From an uncultured Oscillospiraceae bacterium (GTDB lineage: Bacteria > Bacillota > Clostridia > Oscillospirales > Acutalibacteraceae): 64,000 bases of DNA. The stretch spans positions 38,699-102,698 of the forward strand of contig UQAZ01000007.1 in assembly GCA_900539165.1 (NCBI GenBank), given 5' to 3'. This document shows positions 7,934-16,612 of the stretch, one piece after another; positions within the stretch are counted from its first letter, which is position 1; each line of letters starts with the position of its first letter. The notes under the pieces were generated by a model. That model was not told the origin of the DNA. It made no database searches and saw only the letters and a list, made by a program, of their open reading frames with translations. A program made the translations under genes and the position numbers.

Positions 7934-9300
7934 TCCCAAAAGTCCTTACCTCCTAATCTTTTAGCAATAACAGGTCGCATACTCATCATAGATGTGTAAG
8001 TCGGCACAATATAGACATCTTTATCATTTGAAACAGCCAAATCTGCAAGCTTATTATAATCCTCATTTTCGATAACATTAATTTTTCTGTTACCGACGCC
8101 CTCGTATTTAACTCTTACAGCCATATCATAACAACGCTTACCCGTAACATAAAGTTCCTTAACATTTTCCTTTTCAAAAATGCCTGCAAAATCAACATCC
8201 CAAATCCAGCTGACATCTCTGCCGTCGGCAGCATTATCATTGAGTGAAAGCACGAGTGTAAAGTCGTCATTAATTGACTTCAAAAAACTCATTGTCTGAC
8301 TGAAACCGGCAGGATTTTTTACAAGAATAATATTCACCTTATGCTCACTGGCTGTAAACTGCTCCATTCTGCCAAAAGCACCGTTAAAAGTTTCAAGTGC
8401 ATTAATAATTGTATCATTATCAATTCCCAAGCAGCTAAGCCCCGCCGCACATCCGACAGCGTTATAAATGTTATAAGCACCACCGATATTGATTTTAACA
8501 AGTCGCTTATCGTCATTAAAATCAACACTCACCACGGAGTGATTTTGTGCAAGCTCCTGAATATCTGTAACGAAAAAATCAGGCTGAGGTCTCTTATAAC
8601 CGCAGTTTCTACAAACAAATCCTCCGAGATGTCCAAAGGTATGATAAGTATAATCATATTCGTGTTTGCAGAAAATACAGTATTTTGCGTCACTTATTTC
8701 AGGTGCTTTTGCGTCACGGTCAAACGGCACATCTACTCCAAAAGTAACAATTTTGTTCGGTACTTCTTTTGAAATAGAATAAGTCAGCGAGCAGTCAGCA
8801 TCAAGGCAAACAACTGCATTCGGCAAATTCTTTATGCTCTCTTTAATTGCATTGAGCGTATGAGTAACCTCACCGTAACGGTCAAGCTGGTCACGGAAAA
8901 CATTTGTTACAAGAACAACATCACAATAAATATATCTTGAAACCTCTCTGAATGCATTTTCATCGCACTCTACGATAGCGTACTCGTACTTACTTTTGCC
9001 CGTAACAGTAGAGTTCATTATGAAAGATGAGGTAATACCTGTAATAAGGTTAGCTCCCGATTTATTTATAAAATAGGTTTTTCCTGCCTTTTTAAGTCCT
9101 TCCTCGATAATACGACAGGAAGTGGTTTTACCGTTTGTACCCGTAACGATAATTACCTTAACATTTTTAGAAAGGTCGGAGAGAACATTTCTCTTTACCT
9201 TTAATGCCACTCTGCCCGGCATTGTTGTTGCGCCTCTGCCCATTTTTTGCAAAACAAAATGCACGAAGCGACAAACAAGGCAGCTAATAAAAACTCGCAT
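7930..9300 (-). CDS. murT: Lipid II isoglutaminyl synthase subunit MurT
   Basis: A 456-residue Mur-ligase-family enzyme that activates the D-Glu carboxyl of lipid II with ATP for amidation by ammonia from GatD. Visible features: ATP loop GTNGKTT (54-60), a four-Cys zinc ribbon inserted in the central domain (Cys208, 211, 230, 233), and the DGRDVSWIWDVDF segment (about 359-371) that carries the Asp of the proposed catalytic triad, in the DUF1727 domain. Length matches the family. Start ATG has AAGGATGA upstream. Coupled to gatD by overlap; 22 bp after the DUF2344 gene, so likely one long transcript. Confidence 0.93.
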   Translation of the reverse strand: MRVFISCLVCRFVHFVLQKMGRGATTMPGRVALKVKRNVLSDLSKNVKVIIVTGTNGKTTSCRIIEEGLKKAGKTYFINKSGANLITGITSSFIMNSTVTGKSKYEYAIVECDENAFREVSRYIYCDVVLVTNVFRDQLDRYGEVTHTLNAIKESIKNLPNAVVCLDADCSLTYSISKEVPNKIVTFGVDVPFDRDAKAPEISDAKYCIFCKHEYDYTYHTFGHLGGFVCRNCGYKRPQPDFFVTDIQELAQNHSVVSVDFNDDKRLVKINIGGAYNIYNAVGCAAGLSCLGIDNDTIINALETFNGAFGRMEQFTASEHKVNIILVKNPAGFSQTMSFLKSINDDFTLVLSLNDNAADGRDVSWIWDVDFAGIFEKENVKELYVTGKRCYDMAVRVKYEGVGNRKINVIENEDYNKLADLAVSNDKDVYIVPTYTSMMSMRPVIAKRLGGKDFWE

Positions 9301-9322
9301 AAAATCATCCTTTATATTGAAA

Positions 9323-9988
9323 TTATTTGTACTGCTTCAAATCCTCGGTCAAAAGATTAATTCTTGCAATACTTTTCCATTCATAGTCCATATCAATAAG
9401 CCTGATTATGGTATCAAACAAAAGCGTAGGGTTAAGATTTTTCTTAACACCTGCAAGAAGTCTGATATTAAGAACAATGTTATTATCTCTTATTGAAATA
9501 TTGTACTTTGAAATAAACTGCTTAATATCAGTTTCCTTGAGGACTCTTTTTCTGCCCTGCTTGCCTTTTTTAAGTGCCATTATTTCGTCAGAAGCAAGCA
9601 CAGCTTTGATTCTCTCTAACGCAGTATCATTATCCTTAAACTCAAATCTGTAAACATAATCGCTAAAACAAATTTGGTCACAATCCATAAAATCGTCGTA
9701 TACATCAACGATTCTGATTCCGACAGGCAATACAGCATTTACCTTATCCTTTAGTTCATCATCTGTCATATCGTCTGTAATACGAATATCAACATTCTCG
9801 CAAAAGCTTTCAACACCCAGCGAAAGCGGTAATGAAAAACTCATATAAGGACGTGGGTTAAAGCCTTCGGTGTACCAAAGATTTATCCTTGCTCTTGCAA
9901 AGGCTCTGGAAAATACTCTGTTCGTATCAAGGTGGCTGATATATTTAGCCTGACCTGTTTTTGAAAATCTAAGTCTAACTTCTCGCAT
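9323..9988 (-). CDS. TIGR03936/DUF2344 radical-SAM-associated protein
   Basis: A 221-residue protein starting MREVRLRFSKTGQAKYISHLD with the HLDTNRVFSRAFARARI and YTEGFNPRPYMSFSLPLSLG motifs of the DUF2344 family. Members always accompany, or are fused to, the TIGR03960 radical-SAM protein, as here, where the genes overlap. The reaction is unknown; a role in RNA modification has been guessed because of linkage to ribosomal and RNase genes elsewhere. The reading frame extends 14 codons upstream, but the ATG at 9986-9988 has GGAGG 8 nt away and begins the conserved sequence. Confidence 0.85.
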   Translation of the reverse strand: MREVRLRFSKTGQAKYISHLDTNRVFSRAFARARINLWYTEGFNPRPYMSFSLPLSLGVESFCENVDIRITDDMTDDELKDKVNAVLPVGIRIVDVYDDFMDCDQICFSDYVYRFEFKDNDTALERIKAVLASDEIMALKKGKQGRKRVLKETDIKQFISKYNISIRDNNIVLNIRLLAGVKKNLNPTLLFDTIIRLIDMDYEWKSIARINLLTEDLKQYK

Positions 9989-11819
9989 CGCAATTACCTC
10001 CGTTGAGCCTATTTGCTCCGCAACCTGCACACTTAATTCTGCAATGAGGTGTTGTTTTGCTTTCGTGTGCCTTTAGATTCTCTTTTTCAAGGAATTTTCT
10101 GCTGACACCGAAGTCAATGTGATCCCACGGCAAAAGCTCTGAAAACTCCCTCTTGCGTTGTGTATAAAACAACGGGTCAATAGAACATTCGTCAAACGCC
10201 TGCATCCAAGCATCAAAGTTAAATTTATCATCCCAAGAATCGAATTTACAGCCTTTCTTAAATGCAGAATAAAGCACTGAAGAAAGTCGCCTGTCACCTC
10301 TTGCAAGAACGCCCTCTAATAACGAAGTCGGCGTTTCGTGATATGAAACTCTTATCTTTTTGCTCGGGATTGACTCAAGCAGATGCTTTTGCTTCGCTTT
10401 AAGCGAATCCATAGAATCTTCAGGTTCCCATTGAAACGGAGTAAAAGGCTTTGGAATAAACGACGCACAGGAAACATTCACCTGAACGCCCGTTCCCTTT
10501 TGCCTGTTTGGATTTTTATAAAATGCGTGAACTACATTCATTGCAAGGTCTGCAATGCCCTCAATATCCTCCATTGTTTCGGTCGGAAGCCCCATCATAA
10601 AATAGAGCTTTACAGTTGTCCAACCGTTATCGAATGCTTTGGTGCAAGTGTGGAGAATTTCATCTTCGGTAATATTCTTATTAATTACATCTCTCAATCT
10701 TTGAGTACCCGCCTCGGCAGCAAAGGTAAGACCGCTTTTTCTCACCATATTAAGCTTTTCTACAAGCTCATCAGAGAAGTTATCAACTCTAAGGCTCGGA
10801 AGCGAAAGATTAATATTGTCTTTTGCAGTCCAGTCAATAAGTGATGTAAGCATTTCGTTTACGCAGGAATGGTCAGAGGTTGAAAGCGAGCAAAGGGATA
10901 GTTCGTCATAACCCGTTGACTCAATAAGTGCCTTTGCCTGTGCATTGATTGTTTCAACGCTCTTTTCTCTGATAGGTCGATATGTGAAGCCCGCCTGACA
11001 AAAGCGACAGCCTCTTATACAACCTCTGAAAATTTCCTCAACTGCTCTGTCGTGAACAATATTTATAAACGGAACAACAAATTTATCAGGATAATAACAG
11101 CTGTTCAAATCGGCAACAACTGATTTTTGTACCTTTTCATGCGCACCGTTTGTTGCTTTAAGTTCTTTCAAGGTGCCGTCTTCATTGTAACTCGGTTCAT
11201 AAAAAGACGGAACATAAATTCCCTTAATATCCTTAGCTTTAAGCAAAAACTCATGCTTGGAAAGTCCATTTTTCTTACAATATTTAATCAAATCCAAAAT
11301 TTGATTTGTTGTTTCCTCACCGTCGCCCAAAAAGATAATATCAAAAAAGTCTGCAATAGGCTCGGGATTGCACGCACAAGGTCCGCCGCAGGCAACAATC
11401 GGAGTTAGCGACTCTCTGTCCTTTGAAAAAATTTCAACACCTGCCAAATCGAGCATATTAAGCACATTGGTATAGCTAAGCTCATACTGAAGAGTAAATC
11501 CAATCATATCAAAATCCTTGATATAATCTCCGCTTTCAAGAGCAAAAAGCGGAATATTATTTTTACGCATCTGCTCTTCCATATCGGTATCCGGAGCAAA
11601 AACTCTTTCGCACCAAGCGTCTTCCCTGTCATTTACAAGTCCGTAAAGAATTTTCATTCCCAAATGGCTCATACCAATTTCATATGTGTCGGGAAAGCAA
11701 AATGCGTATCTTAAACTGACCTCGTCGGGATTTTTAACAACGCTGTTCAATTCGCCACCCACATAACGGGCAGGCTTTTGAACATATTGCAATATTTTTT
11801 CAACCTCTTTTTTAATCAT
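9975..11819 (-). CDS. TIGR03960 family B12-binding-type radical SAM protein
   Basis: A 614-residue radical-SAM protein. The N-terminal part (YAFCFPDTYEIGMSHLG, then DFDMIGFTLQYELSYTN and ACGGPCACNPEPI) is the B12-binding-like domain; the radical-SAM cluster motif is RGCIRGCRFCQAG near residue 275, three Cys for the 4Fe-4S cluster; the C-terminus has extra Cys (HCRIKCAGCG). Length and order match the TIGR03960 family, whose reaction is not known. Start at the ATG 11817-11819 (MIKKEVEKIL) with AGAGGT close upstream; the upstream frame extension is dropped. Overlaps the M50 protease by 8 bp and the DUF2344 gene by 14 bp. Confidence 0.88.
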   Translation of the reverse strand: MIKKEVEKILQYVQKPARYVGGELNSVVKNPDEVSLRYAFCFPDTYEIGMSHLGMKILYGLVNDREDAWCERVFAPDTDMEEQMRKNNIPLFALESGDYIKDFDMIGFTLQYELSYTNVLNMLDLAGVEIFSKDRESLTPIVACGGPCACNPEPIADFFDIIFLGDGEETTNQILDLIKYCKKNGLSKHEFLLKAKDIKGIYVPSFYEPSYNEDGTLKELKATNGAHEKVQKSVVADLNSCYYPDKFVVPFINIVHDRAVEEIFRGCIRGCRFCQAGFTYRPIREKSVETINAQAKALIESTGYDELSLCSLSTSDHSCVNEMLTSLIDWTAKDNINLSLPSLRVDNFSDELVEKLNMVRKSGLTFAAEAGTQRLRDVINKNITEDEILHTCTKAFDNGWTTVKLYFMMGLPTETMEDIEGIADLAMNVVHAFYKNPNRQKGTGVQVNVSCASFIPKPFTPFQWEPEDSMDSLKAKQKHLLESIPSKKIRVSYHETPTSLLEGVLARGDRRLSSVLYSAFKKGCKFDSWDDKFNFDAWMQAFDECSIDPLFYTQRKREFSELLPWDHIDFGVSRKFLEKENLKAHESKTTPHCRIKCAGCGANRLNGGNCDARS

Positions 11820-12354
11820 AAGTACCTCTGATAATCCATGTAAACAAATATAAACAAATGAACAAAGCATTCAGACTTTTAGCATATACTGCGTAAAACA
11901 GCAGAGCCAAAAGACATATAACGGCAACAAAATAATATGCCTTGTATGAAATATAAAAATCAAATATTCTGTCGCAAAGAAGTTTCAAACATCTTCCTGC
12001 ATCAAGCGGATATATCGGCAAAAGATTTATAAGCAAAAGTGCCAAGTTAATTTTTGGCTGAACATTAATCAAAACCATCAAAAGATTAACCGCAATCCCC
12101 GAAAGTAAAAACACAAGCTCCTGAATAAAGCCAAGTCTTGACGAGTGGATAAGTCCGACTCCGTAATATGAGAGCGTTATTTTCTCTGCTTTTCCTTTGA
12201 AAGCATAAAGTGTAACAATATGTCCCAACTCGTGCAAAGACGAAAACAAAATTAAATACAAAAACTGCTTGCTCTCACAAAGAAGTGCAATCAAAACCAC
12301 AATGAAAAAAGAATATTCAATTTTATATTCAACACCGAAAGCCTTAAATTTCAC
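11812..12354 (-). CDS. M50 family site-2 protease, SpoIVFB-like
   Basis: About 180 residues, almost all membrane helix. The zinc motif is HELGH in FSSLHELGHIVTLY and the third ligand is in NLLPIYPLDAGRCL, the two hallmarks of S2P metalloproteases. Size and position directly before the TIGR03960 gene match SpoIVFB-like proteins of clostridia, which cleave pro-sigma-K in the mother cell; no CBS domain is present. No SpoIVFA-like partner is visible, so the sporulation role is inference. The start is a GTG: the frame opens at GTG 12363, but GGTGA lies 5 nt before the GTG at 12354, which is chosen. Confidence 0.8.
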   Translation of the reverse strand: MKFKAFGVEYKIEYSFFIVVLIALLCESKQFLYLILFSSLHELGHIVTLYAFKGKAEKITLSYYGVGLIHSSRLGFIQELVFLLSGIAVNLLMVLINVQPKINLALLLINLLPIYPLDAGRCLKLLCDRIFDFYISYKAYYFVAVICLLALLFYAVYAKSLNALFICLYLFTWIIRGTYD

Positions 12355-12395
12355 ACAAATCACCGTATAATCATACGATAACTTGACAAATTTAA

Positions 12396-12809
12396 TTACC
12401 TGCTTTTATCTAAATAGCTTTGCAAAATCATTACGGCAGACACAGCGTCAACCGTATCTTTACGCTTTTTGCCACGCACATTATTTTCACTCAAAATATT
12501 ATGAGCCATAACGGTAGTTAATCTTTCATCCTCAAAGAATATTTGCAGGCTCGGCATTTTTTCTTTAAGTGCCTCACCCAAAGCCCTACATTCATCACAT
12601 CTGTAACCGTAAGTGCCGTCCATATTTCTCGGCAAACCGATTACAATTTTTTTTGCTTTATTTTCTTCGGCAAGCGAAAGAATTTTATCAACAAGCTTTG
12701 GCTGATAGTCTTCTTTAATAACTGTTAGCGGAGATGCAAGAACGCCCATAATATCCGAAATGGCTATTCCTGTTCTTGCATCACCGTAATCTACTGACAT
12801 TACTTTCAT
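12396..12809 (-). CDS. ruvX: RuvX/YqgF putative Holliday junction resolvase
   Basis: A 137-residue RNase H-fold protein beginning MKVMSVDYGDARTGIAISD, with IVIGLPRNMDGTYG and FFEDERLTTVMA motifs and a final KDTVDAVSAVMIL containing the last acidic residue. These are the YqgF/RuvX signatures; the family is linked to Holliday-junction resolution and to 16S rRNA 5' end maturation. The Shine-Dalgarno is weak for both possible starts (ATG 12809 or GTG 12815); the ATG gives the conserved N-terminus. It lies after the PBP1A gene and an imperfect hairpin. Confidence 0.92.
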   Translation of the reverse strand: MKVMSVDYGDARTGIAISDIMGVLASPLTVIKEDYQPKLVDKILSLAEENKAKKIVIGLPRNMDGTYGYRCDECRALGEALKEKMPSLQIFFEDERLTTVMAHNILSENNVRGKKRKDTVDAVSAVMILQSYLDKSR

Positions 12810-12822
12810 ATACACTTACAAG

Positions 12823-12851
12823 AATAGGAAAATCACGCAGATTTTCCTATT
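12823..12851 (-). terminator. Hairpin after the PBP1A gene (weak terminator or attenuator)
   Basis: A perfect 12-bp stem AATAGGAAAATC/GATTTTCCTATT with a 5-nt loop follows the PBP1A stop. On the minus strand it is followed by TCTTGT rather than a clean T run, so it may only partly stop transcription before ruvX. Confidence 0.5.
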
Positions 12852-12868
12852 ACTTTTCTTAATTAATT

Positions 12869-15256
12869 TTATTCTTCGTCATCAGACGGTTTACCGTCGC
12901 CCGATTTCGTTGTATTTTCCCTATTTTCTACGGCAGAGCCTGTTGTACTTACATTTGACTTTGAAGTTTTACCACCAAAATCGTGATAATCAGTTTGACG
13001 AGGTAAATTATCAACATCAAACCAACCCCAATTTCCGGAACCGCTGTAAAGTCCGCCGTTAGAGGAAAATTCTCGTCTAACAGTACCCTCTGAAAGCGTA
13101 AACTCCTTAACAGGATTAGACTTTTTATCATAAACCTGTTTCAATACTGCGTTCCAAAGCGTACCGGACGGGTTAGGAGACAAGCCGTAAACTACTTCCT
13201 TATTCTCATCATAACCGTACCAAACTCCTCCGATATATTCGGGAGTGCCGCCGATAAACCAACGGTCATAGGATTCGGTTGTTGTACCTGTCTTGCCGAT
13301 ACATTCGATACCGTTAAGCGAATAGAAGCGACCTGTACCCTGTGTCATAACGGTATTGAGCAATCTGTTCATAACCCAAGAAGTGTTTTCACTAAGTGCA
13401 ACCTCTTTATCCTTCTCGGGAGTTTTTTCAATAACGACATTGCCCTTTGAATCCTCAATTCTATAATAACCGTAAGGCTCATAGTAATATCCGCCGTTAC
13501 CAAACGCCTGGTATGCGGCAGTCATTTCAAGAACTGTTACACCATAGGTCAACGCGCCTGTTGCCATAGGCGCAAGGTCGCAGTCCTGAGCAACCAAAGT
13601 TGAAATATGAAACTTATTCATAAAATAATCATAAGAATAAGTTGTGCCGATTTTATCAAGCGTTCTTGCAGAAACTGTATTAAGCGAGTTTGCAAGACCC
13701 TTTTGAAGTGTGACGGTGCTGTTAGAATAAGTACCACCCTCATTGGTAGGCCACGGTTTACCGTTAATATTCATAAGCGGTGCGTCCTTAACAGGTGTTG
13801 ACCAATAAACATCAAGGTCGTCAGAATGAAGGCTCTTTTCCAATGCAGGTCCGTAAACAGACAGAGGCTTAATAACAGAACCCGGCTGTCTTGTTGCTTG
13901 CCATGCACGGTTAAGCGTACGGTTTGCTTCTTTCTTACCCGTACCGCCTGCCATACCGAGAATGCGTCCTTTATAGTCCATAAATACACAAGCACCCTGA
14001 ACAGTCTCATCAGGCATTTTTCTGTAATTCTCATAAACGTCTTCGATTGCATTTTGAACGGTAAAGTCAACGGCAGAATAAATCTTCAAACCGCCACCGT
14101 AAATCATATTTCTTGATTTCTTTGCGCTGTATCCTGCGTTCTGTAAATCCTCTATAACCTCATCAATTACATAGTCGGTATAGTAAGAATTGATTACGCC
14201 CGAATCTTCTTTATCCTTATCTTTGTCGCTAACCTGACTGCCTTTGTAGTTAGGAGAATTTGTAAAGACAAGCTCATAATTCAATGCTTCGTTATATTCG
14301 TCCTCGGTGATAAAATTGTTCATTTTCATCTTTTCGAGAATATATTTCTGCTTTTTCTTATTATTCTCCGGATTTAACAAAGGGTCATATTTAGTAGGAA
14401 ACTGGGTAATACCCGCAAGTGTGGCACATTCGGCAACATTCAAATCCTTAACATCCTTGCCGAAATATGTTTCTGCGGCAGTTTTAACACCGTAACAACC
14501 GTGAGAAAGGTAGATTGTGTTAAGGTAAGCCTCCATTATTTCCTGCTTTGAATAATGCTTTTCAAGATTAAGTGCAGAAAGAATCTCGTTAAACTTTCTA
14601 ACGAAGGTTACATCATTTTCATCCGTAAGGTTTTTGATAAGCTGTTGGGTAATTGTTGAACCGCCCTGTCCGCTGTTAGTAGGCTTAACTATAACGCCGA
14701 TCGTTCTAATCCAGTCAACCCCGTGGTGTTTATCAAATCTTTCGTCCTCAGTTGCTATAAATGCCTTACTGAGATACGGGGTCATATCGTCAATATCAAG
14801 CCAAATTCTGTTTTCCTCACCGTGAAGTCTTGTGATTTCAACAAGTTCGTTATTTTCATCATAACCGTAGATAAACGATGTTTGATTTTGACTTGAAGCT
14901 TCATCCTCAAGATTAAATACAACATCACCGTGAACAACGGAATATCCGTACACAAAAAGCACGGAACAGCAAATTATTCCGACAACGGCAATTATTATCA
15001 GGAGAGCGAGCAAAACCTTTAATACAACCTTAGAGCCTTTCTTTTTCTCGGGTGAATCAGACGGCTTTGACTTTGGCGAATTCTTCTTTGTCGCAGCCTT
15101 TTTCTTAGAAGCATTAGAGCTTTTATTATCAAAGGTGCTGTAAGATGTCGGCAACTTGCCGGAATTCTTATCAAGCGCTTCCTTGTCCTCGTTATATACT
15201 TTTTGAGAATTGTTCATAAATGCTTGCATTAACTCGTCATAATCTTTGTTTGCCAT
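12869..15256 (-). CDS. Penicillin-binding protein 1A-type bifunctional transglycosylase/transpeptidase
   Basis: A 795-residue class A PBP that polymerises and cross-links peptidoglycan at the outer membrane face. Order: Lys/Ser-rich cytoplasmic tail (1-76), one membrane helix (77-104), GT51 transglycosylase with the AFIATEDERFDKHHG motif (catalytic Glu170) and GGSTITQQLIKN, then the transpeptidase with SVIK (Ser460-Lys463), SLN (524-526) and KTG (655-657). The C-terminus is a low-complexity Ser/Gly/Thr/Asn tail. The ATG has TGGAGG upstream. Length is normal. It lies within the minus-strand series after the exonuclease gene. Confidence 0.93.
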   Translation of the reverse strand: MANKDYDELMQAFMNNSQKVYNEDKEALDKNSGKLPTSYSTFDNKSSNASKKKAATKKNSPKSKPSDSPEKKKGSKVVLKVLLALLIIIAVVGIICCSVLFVYGYSVVHGDVVFNLEDEASSQNQTSFIYGYDENNELVEITRLHGEENRIWLDIDDMTPYLSKAFIATEDERFDKHHGVDWIRTIGVIVKPTNSGQGGSTITQQLIKNLTDENDVTFVRKFNEILSALNLEKHYSKQEIMEAYLNTIYLSHGCYGVKTAAETYFGKDVKDLNVAECATLAGITQFPTKYDPLLNPENNKKKQKYILEKMKMNNFITEDEYNEALNYELVFTNSPNYKGSQVSDKDKDKEDSGVINSYYTDYVIDEVIEDLQNAGYSAKKSRNMIYGGGLKIYSAVDFTVQNAIEDVYENYRKMPDETVQGACVFMDYKGRILGMAGGTGKKEANRTLNRAWQATRQPGSVIKPLSVYGPALEKSLHSDDLDVYWSTPVKDAPLMNINGKPWPTNEGGTYSNSTVTLQKGLANSLNTVSARTLDKIGTTYSYDYFMNKFHISTLVAQDCDLAPMATGALTYGVTVLEMTAAYQAFGNGGYYYEPYGYYRIEDSKGNVVIEKTPEKDKEVALSENTSWVMNRLLNTVMTQGTGRFYSLNGIECIGKTGTTTESYDRWFIGGTPEYIGGVWYGYDENKEVVYGLSPNPSGTLWNAVLKQVYDKKSNPVKEFTLSEGTVRREFSSNGGLYSGSGNWGWFDVDNLPRQTDYHDFGGKTSKSNVSTTGSAVENRENTTKSGDGKPSDDEE

Positions 15257-15336
15257 GAACTAAACCTCCAAGTTAAAAGTAATACATTTTATTATATATT
15301 ATAATTATTAAAAAATAAAGATATTTTAGAAAATAT

Positions 15337-16230
15337 TTACAAATTAGGTTGATTGTTTTTAGGCTTAGACAGCTTTTTCGCCTTTCTTTTGTTCATATCG
15401 ACGCTTTTTACTGAAACCTGTACCCCGTCATAGGTCTTTTTTGCTCTTATGGTTGTCCAATAACTGTTATTGCAAGCTGTGCATTTTGTAGGACATCTGA
15501 ACGACTTATTTACGCAATCAAAATCCTTTAATCGTTGCATTACAGAGTTACAGCCGGGACAGAAAATTTCTTGCTCATAAACATCAAAAAGGCTCGATTT
15601 TGGTTTTGTAATCAAATACGGCTTATAAATCAACCTTTCAAAAAATGACCTGTCGCAATCTACGATATATCCCTGAAGCTTATCTATATCAAACACATGC
15701 TTGAAGCATTCGCATTCCAAATAGCAATCGGTTAAAGCCCTGTGTAATGAAGAAGTATCTATGTCAATATTGAAAAGCTCACAGCATTTTGCAAGTGAGA
15801 CCTGATTATTATCTTCCTTTTCGATAAAAGACATACAATATTTTTGTGCATCGCAATACCTTGTAATGAAGCCAATGTCAAGATTTCCCAAAAGCACCTG
15901 ATAATCTGCGGCAAGCACATATAAATCAGAATTACTCCACGACAAAAAGACATTACCCTCACCGCTGCTCCATTGAGCAAAGTCAGTAATAGCCTGAGAA
16001 AAAGGAATGCCGTTTTCCTTTAACTCCTCATTGGTAATGTTCGTTAGGCTTTTACATCTGCCGGACAGCTTTTTGGTAATTTTAGGCTTAACAAGCTGCT
16101 TGAATGTATCGACAATTTCAAGCCTTTCGTTCAGCTTTACCGCACCGATTTCGATTATCTCGTTCATAAAGCCTTTTTTAGCATAGCTGTAAGCATTATT
16201 CCATTCTAAATCAAAAATTATATAATTCAA
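15337..16230 (-). CDS. DEDDh 3'-5' exonuclease with C-terminal zinc ribbon
   Basis: A 297-residue protein opening NYIIFDLEWNNAY, exonuclease motif Exo I with the Asp-x-Glu pair, then a VFLSWSNSDLYVLAADYQ motif and SSLHRALTDCYLE with the general-base His and final Asp, as in DnaQ/RNase T-like enzymes. Residues about 220-270 contain two Cys pairs (CPGC and CPTKCTAC), a probable zinc ribbon not found in DnaQ itself. It could act on DNA or RNA; no partner is evident. Start is a TTG at 16228-16230 with GAGGT 8 nt upstream; the longer frame begins inside the preceding terminator and is rejected. Confidence 0.8.
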   Translation of the reverse strand: MNYIIFDLEWNNAYSYAKKGFMNEIIEIGAVKLNERLEIVDTFKQLVKPKITKKLSGRCKSLTNITNEELKENGIPFSQAITDFAQWSSGEGNVFLSWSNSDLYVLAADYQVLLGNLDIGFITRYCDAQKYCMSFIEKEDNNQVSLAKCCELFNIDIDTSSLHRALTDCYLECECFKHVFDIDKLQGYIVDCDRSFFERLIYKPYLITKPKSSLFDVYEQEIFCPGCNSVMQRLKDFDCVNKSFRCPTKCTACNNSYWTTIRAKKTYDGVQVSVKSVDMNKRKAKKLSKPKNNQPNL

Positions 16231-16252
16231 AACACAACCTCTGATACAAAAA

Positions 16253-16279
16253 AATAACCTTGCATAACGCAAGGTTATT
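16253..16279 (-). terminator. Intrinsic terminator after secG
   Basis: An 11-bp AATAACCTTGC/GCAAGGTTATT stem with a 5-nt loop followed on the minus strand by seven T, placed 10 bp after the secG stop. Confidence 0.88.
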
Positions 16280-16288
16280 ACTCAATTG

Positions 16289-16537
16289 TTATACAAAAAG
16301 AAATACCAAAAATGCAGCTAAAACGAGAACAAAGAAAAATGTGATAAACCACTTTGTAACTCTTTCAAGCTTCTTTTCGTTAGTCATACCCTTTGATTTG
16401 TTACCATAGGACTCGCTGTTTCCGCCGATAACGCCCGATAAATTAGATGATCTGCCCTCTTGCATAAGTACAATAACAGTGATAATGATAGATGCTACGA
16501 TTAATACAGCACCGAAAACATAATGATACCAGAGCAT
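16289..16537 (-). CDS. secG: Preprotein translocase subunit SecG
   Basis: An 82-residue protein with two membrane helices (about 5-24 and 61-81) and the SecG loop signature IVLMQEGRSSNLSGVIGG between them. It is the small auxiliary subunit of the SecYEG channel. ATG has GGAGG at 7 nt. A terminator follows directly; it lies between the exonuclease and the topoisomerase subunit and is probably expressed alone. Confidence 0.95.
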   Translation of the reverse strand: MLWYHYVFGAVLIVASIIITVIVLMQEGRSSNLSGVIGGNSESYGNKSKGMTNEKKLERVTKWFITFFFVLVLAAFLVFLFV

Positions 16538-16612
16538 AATTTTTCCTCCAATCGAAATTTGACTACTGAATTATAGCACAAATAAAATTATAATGCAAGT
16601 GTTTTTTACAAA